From Caenispirillum bisanense (GTDB lineage: Bacteria; Pseudomonadota; Alphaproteobacteria; Rhodospirillales; Rhodospirillaceae), in contig NZ_BAAAEP010000008.1 in assembly GCF_039523075.1 (NCBI RefSeq), forward strand, positions 1-64,000: DNA of 64,000 bases, written 5' to 3'. This document shows, one piece after another, positions 55,864 to 63,038 of this stretch. Under the pieces are notes generated by a model, which searched no databases, was not told the DNA's origin, and was given only the letters and a program-made list of their open reading frames with translations. The position numbers and the translations under genes are program-made. The number at the start of each line of letters is the position of its first letter. Positions within the stretch are counted from its first letter, which is position 1.

Positions 55864-56994
55864 ATGAACACCAAGATCGCCGCTTTCCTCCGCGACACCC
55901 GCCCGGCCACCCCCTGCCTGGTGATGGACCTCGACATCGTGGCGGACAACTTCTCCGCCCTCAGCGCCGCCCTGCCCGACACCCGCATCTTCTACGCGGT
56001 GAAGGCCAACCCGGCGCCGGCGATCCTGCGGCTGCTGGTGGCGGCCGGCTCGTCCTTCGACTGCGCCTCGATCCCGGAAATCGACATGGTGCTGGCCGCC
56101 GGCGCCACCCCGGACCGCATCTCCTTCGGCAACACCATCAAGAAGGAAAGCGATGTCGCCGCGGCGTTCGAGCGCGGCGTGCGCCTCTATGCCTTCGACA
56201 GCGAGGCGGAACTGGACAAGGTGGCCCGCGCCGCCCCCGGCTCGCGCGTGTTCTGCCGCATCCTGACCTCGGGCGAAGGCGCCGAATGGCCGCTGTCGCG
56301 CAAGTTCGGCTGCGAGCCGGACATGGCCAAGGAACTGCTGCTCGCCGCCCGCTTCAAGGGCGTGGAGCCCTACGGCGTGTCGTTCCATGTCGGCAGCCAG
56401 CAGCGTGACCTGGAACAGTACGACCGCGCGCTCGCCGAAGTGGCCGACATCTTCCACGACCTCGCCGGCAAGGGCCTGGAGCTGAAGATGGTGAACCTGG
56501 GCGGCGGCTTCGCCACCAAGTACATGGTCGACATCCCGACCGCCGAGCAGTACGGCCAGGCCATCCGCGACAGCCTGCTGAAGCACTTCGGCAACCGCAT
56601 GCCGGAAACCATCATCGAGCCGGGCCGCGGCATGGTCGGCAACGCCGGCGTCATCCAGTCGGAGGTGGTGCTGATCTCGAAGAAGTCGGCCAACGACAAC
56701 CGCTCGTGGGTCTACCTCGACATCGGCAAGTTCGGCGGCCTGGCGGAAACCATGGACGAGGCGATCAAGTACCCGCTGATCACCGACCACGACGGCGGCG
56801 AGACGGCGCCGGTGATCCTGGCCGGCCCGACCTGCGATTCCGCCGACATCCTGTACGACAAGGCCGACTACCGCCTGCCGGTGGCGCTGCGCATCGGCGA
56901 CAGGGTCGAAATCCGGGCCGCGGGGGCGTATACTACGACCTATGCCTCCAACGGTTTCAACGGCTTCGCGCCGCTCTCGGAATACTACATCTGA
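55864..56994 (+). CDS. Group IV PLP-dependent ornithine/lysine decarboxylase
   Basis: 376 residues of the alanine-racemase-like fold. PLP lysine in RIFYAVKANPAP (Lys47); GVSFHVGSQ; glycine-rich phosphate loop NLGGGF; EPGRGMVG; catalytic Cys in GPTCDSADIL (Cys324). The C-terminal strand ends SNGFNGFAPLSEYYI. It resembles alphaproteobacterial ornithine decarboxylases such as that of Rhodobacter and plant/bacterial ODC/LDC. It makes putrescine (or cadaverine) for polyamine synthesis. Followed 51 bases later by a GNAT acetyltransferase. Whether lysine is also used cannot be judged. Confidence 0.9.
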   Translation: MNTKIAAFLRDTRPATPCLVMDLDIVADNFSALSAALPDTRIFYAVKANPAPAILRLLVAAGSSFDCASIPEIDMVLAAGATPDRISFGNTIKKESDVAAAFERGVRLYAFDSEAELDKVARAAPGSRVFCRILTSGEGAEWPLSRKFGCEPDMAKELLLAARFKGVEPYGVSFHVGSQQRDLEQYDRALAEVADIFHDLAGKGLELKMVNLGGGFATKYMVDIPTAEQYGQAIRDSLLKHFGNRMPETIIEPGRGMVGNAGVIQSEVVLISKKSANDNRSWVYLDIGKFGGLAETMDEAIKYPLITDHDGGETAPVILAGPTCDSADILYDKADYRLPVALRIGDRVEIRAAGAYTTTYASNGFNGFAPLSEYYI

Positions 56995-57045
56995 CGCCGC
57001 GGCCCCGCCCGCTTCCGGCTCCTGGTTCAAGAGAGTACCCAGACG

Positions 57046-57714
57046 ATGATGATCGTCCGTGAACTCCCCGGTCATGGCCCCGCCATCGACCGGCTGGTGG
57101 AGAAGTCCTTCGGCCCCGACCGGACGACCAAGACGGTCTACCGGCTGCGCGACGGCGTGCCCTCGGTGCCTGCCCTCAATCTGGTGGCGGTGGAAGGGGC
57201 GGAGGTGATCGGCACCATCCGCTTCTGGCCCATCGTCATCGGCGAGAAGCGGGTGCCGGCGGTGCTGCTCGGCCCCATCGCCATCGAGGAAAAGTACCGC
57301 TCGCTGCGCATCGGCACCCAGCTGATGCGGGCGGCGCTGGAGCGCTGCCGCGACGAAGGGCACGAGATCGTCATCCTGGTGGGCGACGAGCCCTACTACC
57401 GCCGCTTCGGCTTCCGCCGCGACCTGGCGGAGCGGCTTGAGCTGCCCGGCCCCGTCGACCTCAACCGCTTCCTCGCCCTGGAACTGGTGGACGGTGCGCT
57501 GTCCGGCGTCACCGGCATGATCGACAAGCCGACGGCGGAAGAACTGGAGCCGCAGGTCTCGGTGCCGGTGCTGCCCGGCATCGCCAAGAAACAGGTGTGG
57601 GTTCGCCGGCCGTGGGCGCAGGAAACCGGCACCATCCTCTTCTTCGAGCCCCCCGTCCACCCCGCGGGGCGGGCGATCACGCCGACGACGGCGGAAAACC
57701 GACTGATCGCGTGA
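57046..57714 (+). CDS. GNAT-family N-acetyltransferase (YhbS-like)
   Basis: 222 residues. Acetyl-CoA-binding stretch LGPIAIEEKYRSLRIGTQLM with the R-x-x-G-x-G/A-like loop (quoted within 20 residues), VILVGDEPYYRRFGF, typical of YhbS-like members that carry the Y-R-R-F-G-F motif. The tail (VRRPWAQETGTILFFEPPVH) is longer than usual. The gene ends in a strong terminator. Position after the polyamine gene makes a polyamine or small-molecule substrate possible, but nothing proves it. Confidence 0.85.
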   Translation: MMIVRELPGHGPAIDRLVEKSFGPDRTTKTVYRLRDGVPSVPALNLVAVEGAEVIGTIRFWPIVIGEKRVPAVLLGPIAIEEKYRSLRIGTQLMRAALERCRDEGHEIVILVGDEPYYRRFGFRRDLAERLELPGPVDLNRFLALELVDGALSGVTGMIDKPTAEELEPQVSVPVLPGIAKKQVWVRRPWAQETGTILFFEPPVHPAGRAITPTTAENRLIA

Positions 57715-57721
57715 CCAAAGA

Positions 57722-57757
57722 AAAACCGCCCCCGGACAGCCATCCGGGGGCGGTTTT
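57722..57757. terminator. Bidirectional Rho-independent terminator
   Basis: AAAACCGCCCCCGGA (57722-57736) pairs perfectly with TCCGGGGGCGGTTTT (57743-57757) around a 6-base loop, with T-runs on both strands. It separates the convergent GNAT gene and the PLP-enzyme operon. Confidence 0.93.
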
Positions 57758-57772
57758 CCCTTCAAGACACTC

Positions 57773-58903
57773 TCACCAGCCGCCGAAGCGCTTCCACTTG
57801 TCGATCACCTCGCCGTGGTCGACGACGTGATAGGCCTCGTGGCAGGCGGCGGTGATGCAGGCGTGGTTGGGCATCACCCGCACCTTCGATCCCACCGGCA
57901 GGCGGTCCCACAGGTCGGGGTCGGGAACGGCGCAGATGCCGTGTTCCTGGTGGACGTCGGTGACGAACAGGTTGGCGTAAGGCCGCCCGGTGACGACGTC
58001 GCACACGACGCCATAGCCGATGTCGGCCATGATCTCGGTGGCGGAGGTGTCCTTCGACAGCGCGAGCGCCCCGGCATCCAGCAGCAGCCGCTCCGCCGGG
58101 CGGTTGTGGCCGATCACCGTCGCCAGCACCGACAGCGCCAGATCCTGGGCGCCACACACCCCCAGCATGAGCTGGTGGACATCCATGAACATGTAGACGC
58201 CCGGCCGCATCTCGGTCAGGCCGCTGAAGTCCTCGCCGCACAGGGCGGTCGGGGTGGAGCCGGCCGAGACCACCTCGCACGGCAGGCCGGCGGCGCGCAA
58301 GCGGCCGGCGGCATGGACCAGGGCCTCGCGCTCGGCCCAGGCGACGGTGCGGATCTCGTCGCGGTTGCGGCAGTGGTAGCTGTGGCCGGCATGGGTCAGC
58401 ACGCCGGCGAGGCGGGTGCCCTTGCCCTCGTGCAGGGCGCGGCCGATGTCCAGCAGCGCCGGGCTGTCGGGCAGCACGCCGGCGCGGTGGCCGCCGCTGT
58501 CGATCTCCACCAGCACGTCGAACACCACCCCCAGCGCCGCCGCCGTCTGCGACACCACCCGCGCCATCTCGACGCTGTCGGTCAGCAGGGTGACCTTCAC
58601 GCCCTTGGCGACCAGCGGCACCAGCGGCTCCAGCTTGCCGGGCACGATCCCCACCGCATAGGTGATGTCGCGGAAGCCGTGGCCGGCGAAGGCCAGAACC
58701 TCGGCGACTGTCGACACGGTGATGCCGCCCGCCTGCCCCTGGGTGGCGAGCATGGCGACCTCGGCCGACTTGGCCGTCTTCAGGTGCGGTCGCAGGGCGA
58801 CGCCCTTGTCCGCCATCCGCCGGGCCATGGTCGCCAGATTGTTGCAGAGGACCGGAAGATCGAGGAGCAGCGACGGTGTCGGCAGGTCGGCGGGGCGGAC
58901 CAC
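57773..58903 (-). CDS. PLP-dependent D-threonine-aldolase/D-serine-dehydratase-like enzyme
   Basis: 376 residues from the GTG at 58903, five bases after the msrB stop; a TTG at 58945 inside msrB would add 14 residues. Alanine-racemase fold with PLP lysine in LRPHLKTAKS; GGHRAGV; STPTALCG; and the C-terminal D-serine-dehydratase-like metal site VHQEHGIC and MPNHACITAACHEAYHVV. Metal- and PLP-dependent enzymes of this group act on D-threonine, D-serine or beta-hydroxy-D-aspartate. It is the last gene of the rpoE-chrR-msrB unit and may help with D-amino-acid breakdown; stress relevance is not known. Confidence 0.86.
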   Translation of the reverse strand: MVRPADLPTPSLLLDLPVLCNNLATMARRMADKGVALRPHLKTAKSAEVAMLATQGQAGGITVSTVAEVLAFAGHGFRDITYAVGIVPGKLEPLVPLVAKGVKVTLLTDSVEMARVVSQTAAALGVVFDVLVEIDSGGHRAGVLPDSPALLDIGRALHEGKGTRLAGVLTHAGHSYHCRNRDEIRTVAWAEREALVHAAGRLRAAGLPCEVVSAGSTPTALCGEDFSGLTEMRPGVYMFMDVHQLMLGVCGAQDLALSVLATVIGHNRPAERLLLDAGALALSKDTSATEIMADIGYGVVCDVVTGRPYANLFVTDVHQEHGICAVPDPDLWDRLPVGSKVRVMPNHACITAACHEAYHVVDHGEVIDKWKRFGGW

Positions 58904-58908
58904 AGGGC

Positions 58909-59298
58909 TTATTCCAGCTTCGTCAGGGAGACCGAGTTGATGCAATAGCGCATCCCGGTCGGCGGCGGGCCGTCCGGGAACACATGCCCCAGATGGGCAT
59001 CACAGCGATTGCATAGCACCTCGATGCGCACCATTCCATAGCTGGTGTCGCGGTCCTCGCGCACGTTGGCGGGCTCCACCGGCTCGGTGAAGCTGGGCCA
59101 GCCGGTGCCGCTGTCGAACTTGGTGCGGCTGTCGAACAGCGGCAGGCCGCAGCACACGCAGGCGTAGAGGCCGGGTTCGTGGGCGTGGCAGTATTCGCCG
59201 GAGAAGGGGCGCTCGGTCCCCTTGTTGCGGGTCACCTGGTACTGCAGCGGCGTCAGCTGGGCGCGCCACTCGTCGTCGGACTTGACGATCTTCTCCAC
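58909..59298 (-). CDS. msrB: Peptide-methionine (R)-S-oxide reductase MsrB
   Basis: 129 residues from a GTG with GGAG seven bases ahead. Zinc-site cysteine pairs in ACVCCGLPLF and VLCNRCDAHLGHVF; GTGWPSF; catalytic Cys in MRYCINSVSL. It reduces the R-diastereomer of methionine sulfoxide in proteins, repairing oxidative damage. It starts 23 bases after chrR on the same strand, so it should be driven by RpoE. That fits a singlet-oxygen/peroxide stimulon. Confidence 0.95.
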   Translation of the reverse strand: MEKIVKSDDEWRAQLTPLQYQVTRNKGTERPFSGEYCHAHEPGLYACVCCGLPLFDSRTKFDSGTGWPSFTEPVEPANVREDRDTSYGMVRIEVLCNRCDAHLGHVFPDGPPPTGMRYCINSVSLTKLE

Positions 59299-59321
59299 AG
59301 AAAGACTCCGTGCCGGTCGAC

Positions 59322-59987
59322 TCAGATCCCGAAGAACGGTTGCATGAGTCTGGGCACGACGCCGGTGAAGCGCAAGGGTGCATCGGTTACCGCCAGGCAC
59401 AGGCAGGGCTCGCCGGGGTCGGCGACCGGCTGGTGCAGCAGCGTCTGGTCGGCGCAGGCGACGTCGCCGCGGGCGAAGCTGCCCACCTCGTCGGAGAAGC
59501 CGCCGGCCAGCACCAGGGTGTATTCCATGCCGTTGTGACTGTGCTGGGGCATGGCGGCCCCCGGCTTGATGCGGAACAGCCGCGCCTTGGCGCCACTGAC
59601 CGGCAGTTCCACCGACCGCACGAACGGCCCCATGGACCGCCACGGCAGGGTGTCGAGGCTGGCGCTGAGGTAGGACCGCAGCGGCTCCGGCACCACCGCG
59701 CGGGTGCGGGCGTCGTAGGCCGGGCGCGGGCGGGCGGGCGGCGGCGGGGCCGGCTCGGGCTCGTCCAGGCGGGCGAGCAGGGCGTCGAGGGCGTCGTCGG
59801 CCATGGGCGCCGGGGCCATGTCCGCCACCAGGGCGCCGCCCATGGCTTCGGCGGCGGCCACCCTGGAGCGGCACTCCGGGCACAGCGCCAGGTGGGTCGC
59901 GACCATCAGCGACAGCCCTTCGTCCAGGCTGCCGGCGGCATAGGCGACCAGCAGGTCGTCGCCGGGATGGTGCAGGATCCTGTTCAT
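59322..59987 (-). CDS. chrR: ChrR-type zinc anti-sigma factor
   Basis: 221 residues; the ATG overlaps the rpoE stop (ATGA). N-terminal zinc anti-sigma domain: His6 and His32, Cys36 and Cys39 (MNRILHHPGDD; THLALCPECRS), the H-x(n)-H-x3-C-x2-C site of the family. A Pro-rich linker (EPEPAPPPPARPRP) leads to a C-terminal cupin domain (about 115-221) with PQHSHNGMEYTLVLAGGFSDE. In Rhodobacter ChrR the cupin is needed for the response to singlet oxygen, which releases RpoE. Confidence 0.93.
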   Translation of the reverse strand: MNRILHHPGDDLLVAYAAGSLDEGLSLMVATHLALCPECRSRVAAAEAMGGALVADMAPAPMADDALDALLARLDEPEPAPPPPARPRPAYDARTRAVVPEPLRSYLSASLDTLPWRSMGPFVRSVELPVSGAKARLFRIKPGAAMPQHSHNGMEYTLVLAGGFSDEVGSFARGDVACADQTLLHQPVADPGEPCLCLAVTDAPLRFTGVVPRLMQPFFGI

Positions 59988-60559
59988 TCCACATCGTCTC
60001 CCAGGGCCATCCGCACCTTGCGGAAGGCGAGCCGCAACCGGCTCTTGACGGTTCCGAGAGGCAGTTGCAGCACCTCGGCGATCTCGGCGTGCGGCTTCTC
60101 TTCATAGAAGCTCAGCCGCACCACCTCCGCCTGTTCCGGCGGCAGCTGGCGGATCGCCTCGCGCACCAGGGCCTCGCGCTGGCGGGCGCCGACCTGGTCG
60201 TCGGCCCGCGGGTCGGCATCGGGCACCAGCGCCGGGTCGTCCGGGTCCAGTTCCGGCCGGCGCTCGCGGCGGATGAGGTCGATGCGCATGTTGCGCGCCA
60301 CCGCGAAGATCCACGTACTGGCCGCCGCCTTGGCGGGGTCGTAGAGGTGGGCCTTGCGCCAGATGGCGAGCAGGGCCTCCTGCGCCACTTCCTCCGCCGC
60401 CGCATCGTCGGCCCCCAGCTTGCGCATGTAGGACTTCAGGCGCGGCGCGTAATAGGCAAACAGCGCGGCGAAGGCGGCCTTGTCACGGTCGCGACCGATG
60501 GCCAGCAGCAACGCGCGGGCGTCGATCGTGTCGACGGTATCCGTCCGGGTGACCGTCAT
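59984..60559 (-). CDS. rpoE: ECF sigma factor RpoE (ECF11 type)
   Basis: 191 residues from the ATG at 60559. Region 2 has FAALFAYYAPRLKSYMRKLG and DAAAEEVAQEALLAIWRK, the 2.3/2.4 helix RNMRIDLIRRERRPELDP follows. Region 4 is IRQLPPEQAEVVRLSFYEEK, HAEIAEVLQLPLGTVKSRLR. The pairing with a ChrR-type cupin anti-sigma factor marks ECF11. It should direct transcription from TGATCC-type promoters. It heads the operon rpoE-chrR-msrB-PLP enzyme, and a fitting promoter for the divergent lipid genes lies 169 bases upstream of its start. Confidence 0.93.
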   Translation of the reverse strand: MTVTRTDTVDTIDARALLLAIGRDRDKAAFAALFAYYAPRLKSYMRKLGADDAAAEEVAQEALLAIWRKAHLYDPAKAAASTWIFAVARNMRIDLIRRERRPELDPDDPALVPDADPRADDQVGARQREALVREAIRQLPPEQAEVVRLSFYEEKPHAEIAEVLQLPLGTVKSRLRLAFRKVRMALGDDVE

Positions 60560-60727
60560 GCCGCCGCTCCGCCGCGGGCGCCGCACCGCGGGCCGCAGGA
60601 GAGGGGGGAAGGACGGACCTTCGGGGCCGCCGATATGGGCTGCTTGTGCACTCATGCCCTCCGTTACGTGCGCCCGACGCCGCCGGATCACGCCCGCGGC
60701 GGCACATTTTTATCTGTCTGCGAAGGG

Positions 60728-60758
60728 TGATCCGAAAGGATCGCGCCCGCCGTAAGAT
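60728..60758 (+). promoter_or_regulatory. Candidate RpoE/ChrR-type promoter for the lipid-modification operon
   Basis: TGATCC (60728-60733) and TAAGAT (60753-60758) are separated by 19 bases, 50 bases before the ATG of the FAD oxidoreductase. The two boxes match the alphaproteobacterial RpoE consensus as I recall it (TGATCC, then TAAGA). GATCC-GAAA-GGATC is itself a small dyad, so a divergent promoter for rpoE may overlap, but its -10 is not clear. Spacing is at the upper end of what I expect. Confidence 0.6.
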
Positions 60759-60808
60759 GGTAGCCCATTGCCCGAGACACCATCCATTTTTTCGCACGGA
60801 TTTCGCCC

Positions 60809-62191
60809 ATGGCCCTGACCACCTCCTCGCCCCGCCCGACCGGCCGCCGCCTGCGCGTCGCGGTGATCGGTTCCGGCATCTCCGGCCTGTCCTGCGCCTG
60901 GCTGCTGTCGCACGCCCACGACGTGACGGTCTATGAACAGGATGACCGCATCGGCGGCCACAGCAACACCGTGGTGGTGCCGACGCCGGAAGGGCCGGTG
61001 CCGGTGGATACCGGGTTCATCGTCTACAACACCCTCAACTATCCCAACCTGACCGCCCTGCTGGCCCACCTGGAGGTGCCCACCTACGGCACCGACATGA
61101 GCTTCGGCGTCTCCATCGGCGGCGGCCGGGTGGAATACGGCGGCTCCGGCCTTGCCGCCCTGTTCGCCCAGAAGCGCAACCTGGCGCGGCCGCGGTTCTG
61201 GTCCATGCTGCGCGACCTGATGCGCTTCTACCGCACCGCCCCGGCGCTGCTGAACGATCCGGCGGCGGAGGGGCTGTCGCTGGGCGACTACCTGGACCGC
61301 GAAGGCTATGGCGAGGCCTTCCTCTACGACCACCTGCTGCCCATGGGGGCGGCCATCTGGTCGACGGCGGTGGAGGACATGCGCGCCCACCCGGCCACCG
61401 CCTTCATCCGCTTCTGCGACAACCACGGCCTGCTGAAGCTGGCCGGGCGGCCGCAGTGGCGCACGGTGGTCGGCGGATCGCGCGAGTACGTCGCCCGTCT
61501 GACCGGCCGCTACGCCGACCGCATCCGCGTCGGCGTCGGCGCCCGCGCCATCACCCGGCTGGGCGGCGCCGTGCTGGTGGAAGGCAGCGACGGCAGCATC
61601 GAGGCCTTCGACGAAGTGGTGCTGGCCGTCCACGGCGACCAGGCCCTGCCGCTGCTGGCCGACCCGACGGCGGAGGAGCAGGAGCTTCTCGGCGCCTTCC
61701 GCTACCAGCCCAACACCGCCTGGCTGCACACCGACCCGACCCTGATGCCGCGCCGCAAGGCGGTGTGGTCGAGCTGGAACTACCTTTCCACCGGCCGCGA
61801 CGGCCGCGATGCCGTCTGCGTCACCTACTGGATGAACAAGCTGCAGCCGCTCGCCACCCGCACCGACCTGTTCGTCACCCTCAACCCAGAGACCCCGCCG
61901 CGCGACGAGGCGGTGCTGCGCCGCATCGACTACGCCCACCCGCTGTTCGATGCCGCCGCCGTCGCGGCGCAGAAGCGCCTGTGGAGCCTGCAGGGCAGCC
62001 GCAACACCTGGTTCTGCGGCGCCTGGTTCGGCGCCGGCTTCCACGAGGACGGCCTGCAGGCCGGGCTGGCGGTGGCCGAGGCGCTGGGCGGGGTGCGGCG
62101 GCCGTGGTCGGTGCCGGGCGAGTCGGCGCGCATCTTCCTCAACCCCGGCGTCGGGGCGGGCGTGGCGGCGCGGCCGGAGCTGGCGGCATGA
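60809..62191 (+). CDS. FAD-dependent amine-oxidase-like oxidoreductase
   Basis: 460 residues. N-terminal dinucleotide motif VAVIGSGISGLSCAWLL with YEQDDRIGGHSNTV, the GxGxxG plus the GG-doublet of the amine-oxidase/desaturase-like flavoproteins. YQPNTAWLHTDPTLMPRRK and FCGAWFGAGFHEDGLQAGL near the end. This family (COG2907) lies next to DUF1365 and cyclopropane-synthase genes in many bacteria and is thought to act on membrane fatty acids. It opens the plus-strand operon and is coupled to DUF1365 by an ATGA overlap. Confidence 0.9.
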   Translation: MALTTSSPRPTGRRLRVAVIGSGISGLSCAWLLSHAHDVTVYEQDDRIGGHSNTVVVPTPEGPVPVDTGFIVYNTLNYPNLTALLAHLEVPTYGTDMSFGVSIGGGRVEYGGSGLAALFAQKRNLARPRFWSMLRDLMRFYRTAPALLNDPAAEGLSLGDYLDREGYGEAFLYDHLLPMGAAIWSTAVEDMRAHPATAFIRFCDNHGLLKLAGRPQWRTVVGGSREYVARLTGRYADRIRVGVGARAITRLGGAVLVEGSDGSIEAFDEVVLAVHGDQALPLLADPTAEEQELLGAFRYQPNTAWLHTDPTLMPRRKAVWSSWNYLSTGRDGRDAVCVTYWMNKLQPLATRTDLFVTLNPETPPRDEAVLRRIDYAHPLFDAAAVAAQKRLWSLQGSRNTWFCGAWFGAGFHEDGLQAGLAVAEALGGVRRPWSVPGESARIFLNPGVGAGVAARPELAA

Positions 62192-62994
62192 GCATCGCCC
62201 CCGCCTCCGCCCTCTACCGCGGCACGGTGATCCACCGCCGGTTCCTGCCCAAGGCCCATGCCCTGCGCTACCGGGTGTTCTCGCTGCTGGTGGACCTGGA
62301 CGAGCTGCCGCAGCTGGACCGCAGCCTGCGCCTGTTCGGCCACAACCGGCGCGCCGTGCTGTCGCTGTGGGATCGGGACCACGGCCCCGGCGACGGCACG
62401 CCGCTGAAGGCGTGGGTGGAACGGGAACTGGCGCAGGCCGGCATCACGGCCGGGGGGCCGATCCGCCTGCTGTGCTACCCGCGCCTGTGGGGCTTCGCCT
62501 TCAACCCGCTCAGCGTCTACTGGTGCCACCGGCCCGACGGCAGTCTGGCGGCGGTGCTGCACGAGGTTCACAACACCTTCGGCGAACGCCACTGCTACCT
62601 CGCCGCCGTCGATGCGGCGGACGGGGCGGCCAGGGTGATCCGCCAGCGGGCGGAGAAGGACTTCTACGTCTCGCCCTTCCTGCCCATGGACATGACCTAT
62701 CACTTCACCCTGCGGCCGCCGGCCGAGGCGGTGACGGTCGGCATCGACGAGACCGACAGCAGCGGCGCCAAGGTGCTGCATGCCTCCTTCACCGGCACGC
62801 ACCGCGCGTTGTCCGATGCGGAAATTCTGCGGGCGGTGGTCCGCCACCCGCTGATGACCGTAAAGGTTCTGGCGGGCATCCACTGGGAGGCCTTCCACCT
62901 GTGGCGCAAGGGCATCCGCCTGCACCGCCATGGCGACGCCCCCACGCCGCCGCTGGTCACCGTGGTGCCGCGTCCCGCCGCCGACGCCGGTTGA
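62188..62994 (+). CDS. DUF1365-family protein
   Basis: 268 residues from an ATG overlapping the previous stop. DUF1365 hallmarks: YRGTVIHRRFLPKAHALRYR, the conserved CYPRLWGFAFNPLSVYWC, and HEVHNTFGERHCY. The C-terminal part contains FYVSPFLPMDMTYHF. No signal peptide or membrane helix. The function is unknown but the gene accompanies FAD-oxidoreductase/CFA-synthase pairs in Proteobacteria and in the Rhodobacter RpoE regulon. 44 bases separate it from the next gene. Confidence 0.92.
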   Translation: MSIAPASALYRGTVIHRRFLPKAHALRYRVFSLLVDLDELPQLDRSLRLFGHNRRAVLSLWDRDHGPGDGTPLKAWVERELAQAGITAGGPIRLLCYPRLWGFAFNPLSVYWCHRPDGSLAAVLHEVHNTFGERHCYLAAVDAADGAARVIRQRAEKDFYVSPFLPMDMTYHFTLRPPAEAVTVGIDETDSSGAKVLHASFTGTHRALSDAEILRAVVRHPLMTVKVLAGIHWEAFHLWRKGIRLHRHGDAPTPPLVTVVPRPAADAG

Positions 62995-63038
62995 GTGTCC
63001 CGCCCCTGCCCTGCCGCTTCCTTCGCGAGTGGACCGCC

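Noticed and set aside
60560..60691. N-terminal extension of RpoE to 60691
   Set aside because: The added residues are not sigma-like and the ECF family starts at MTVTRTD at 60559.
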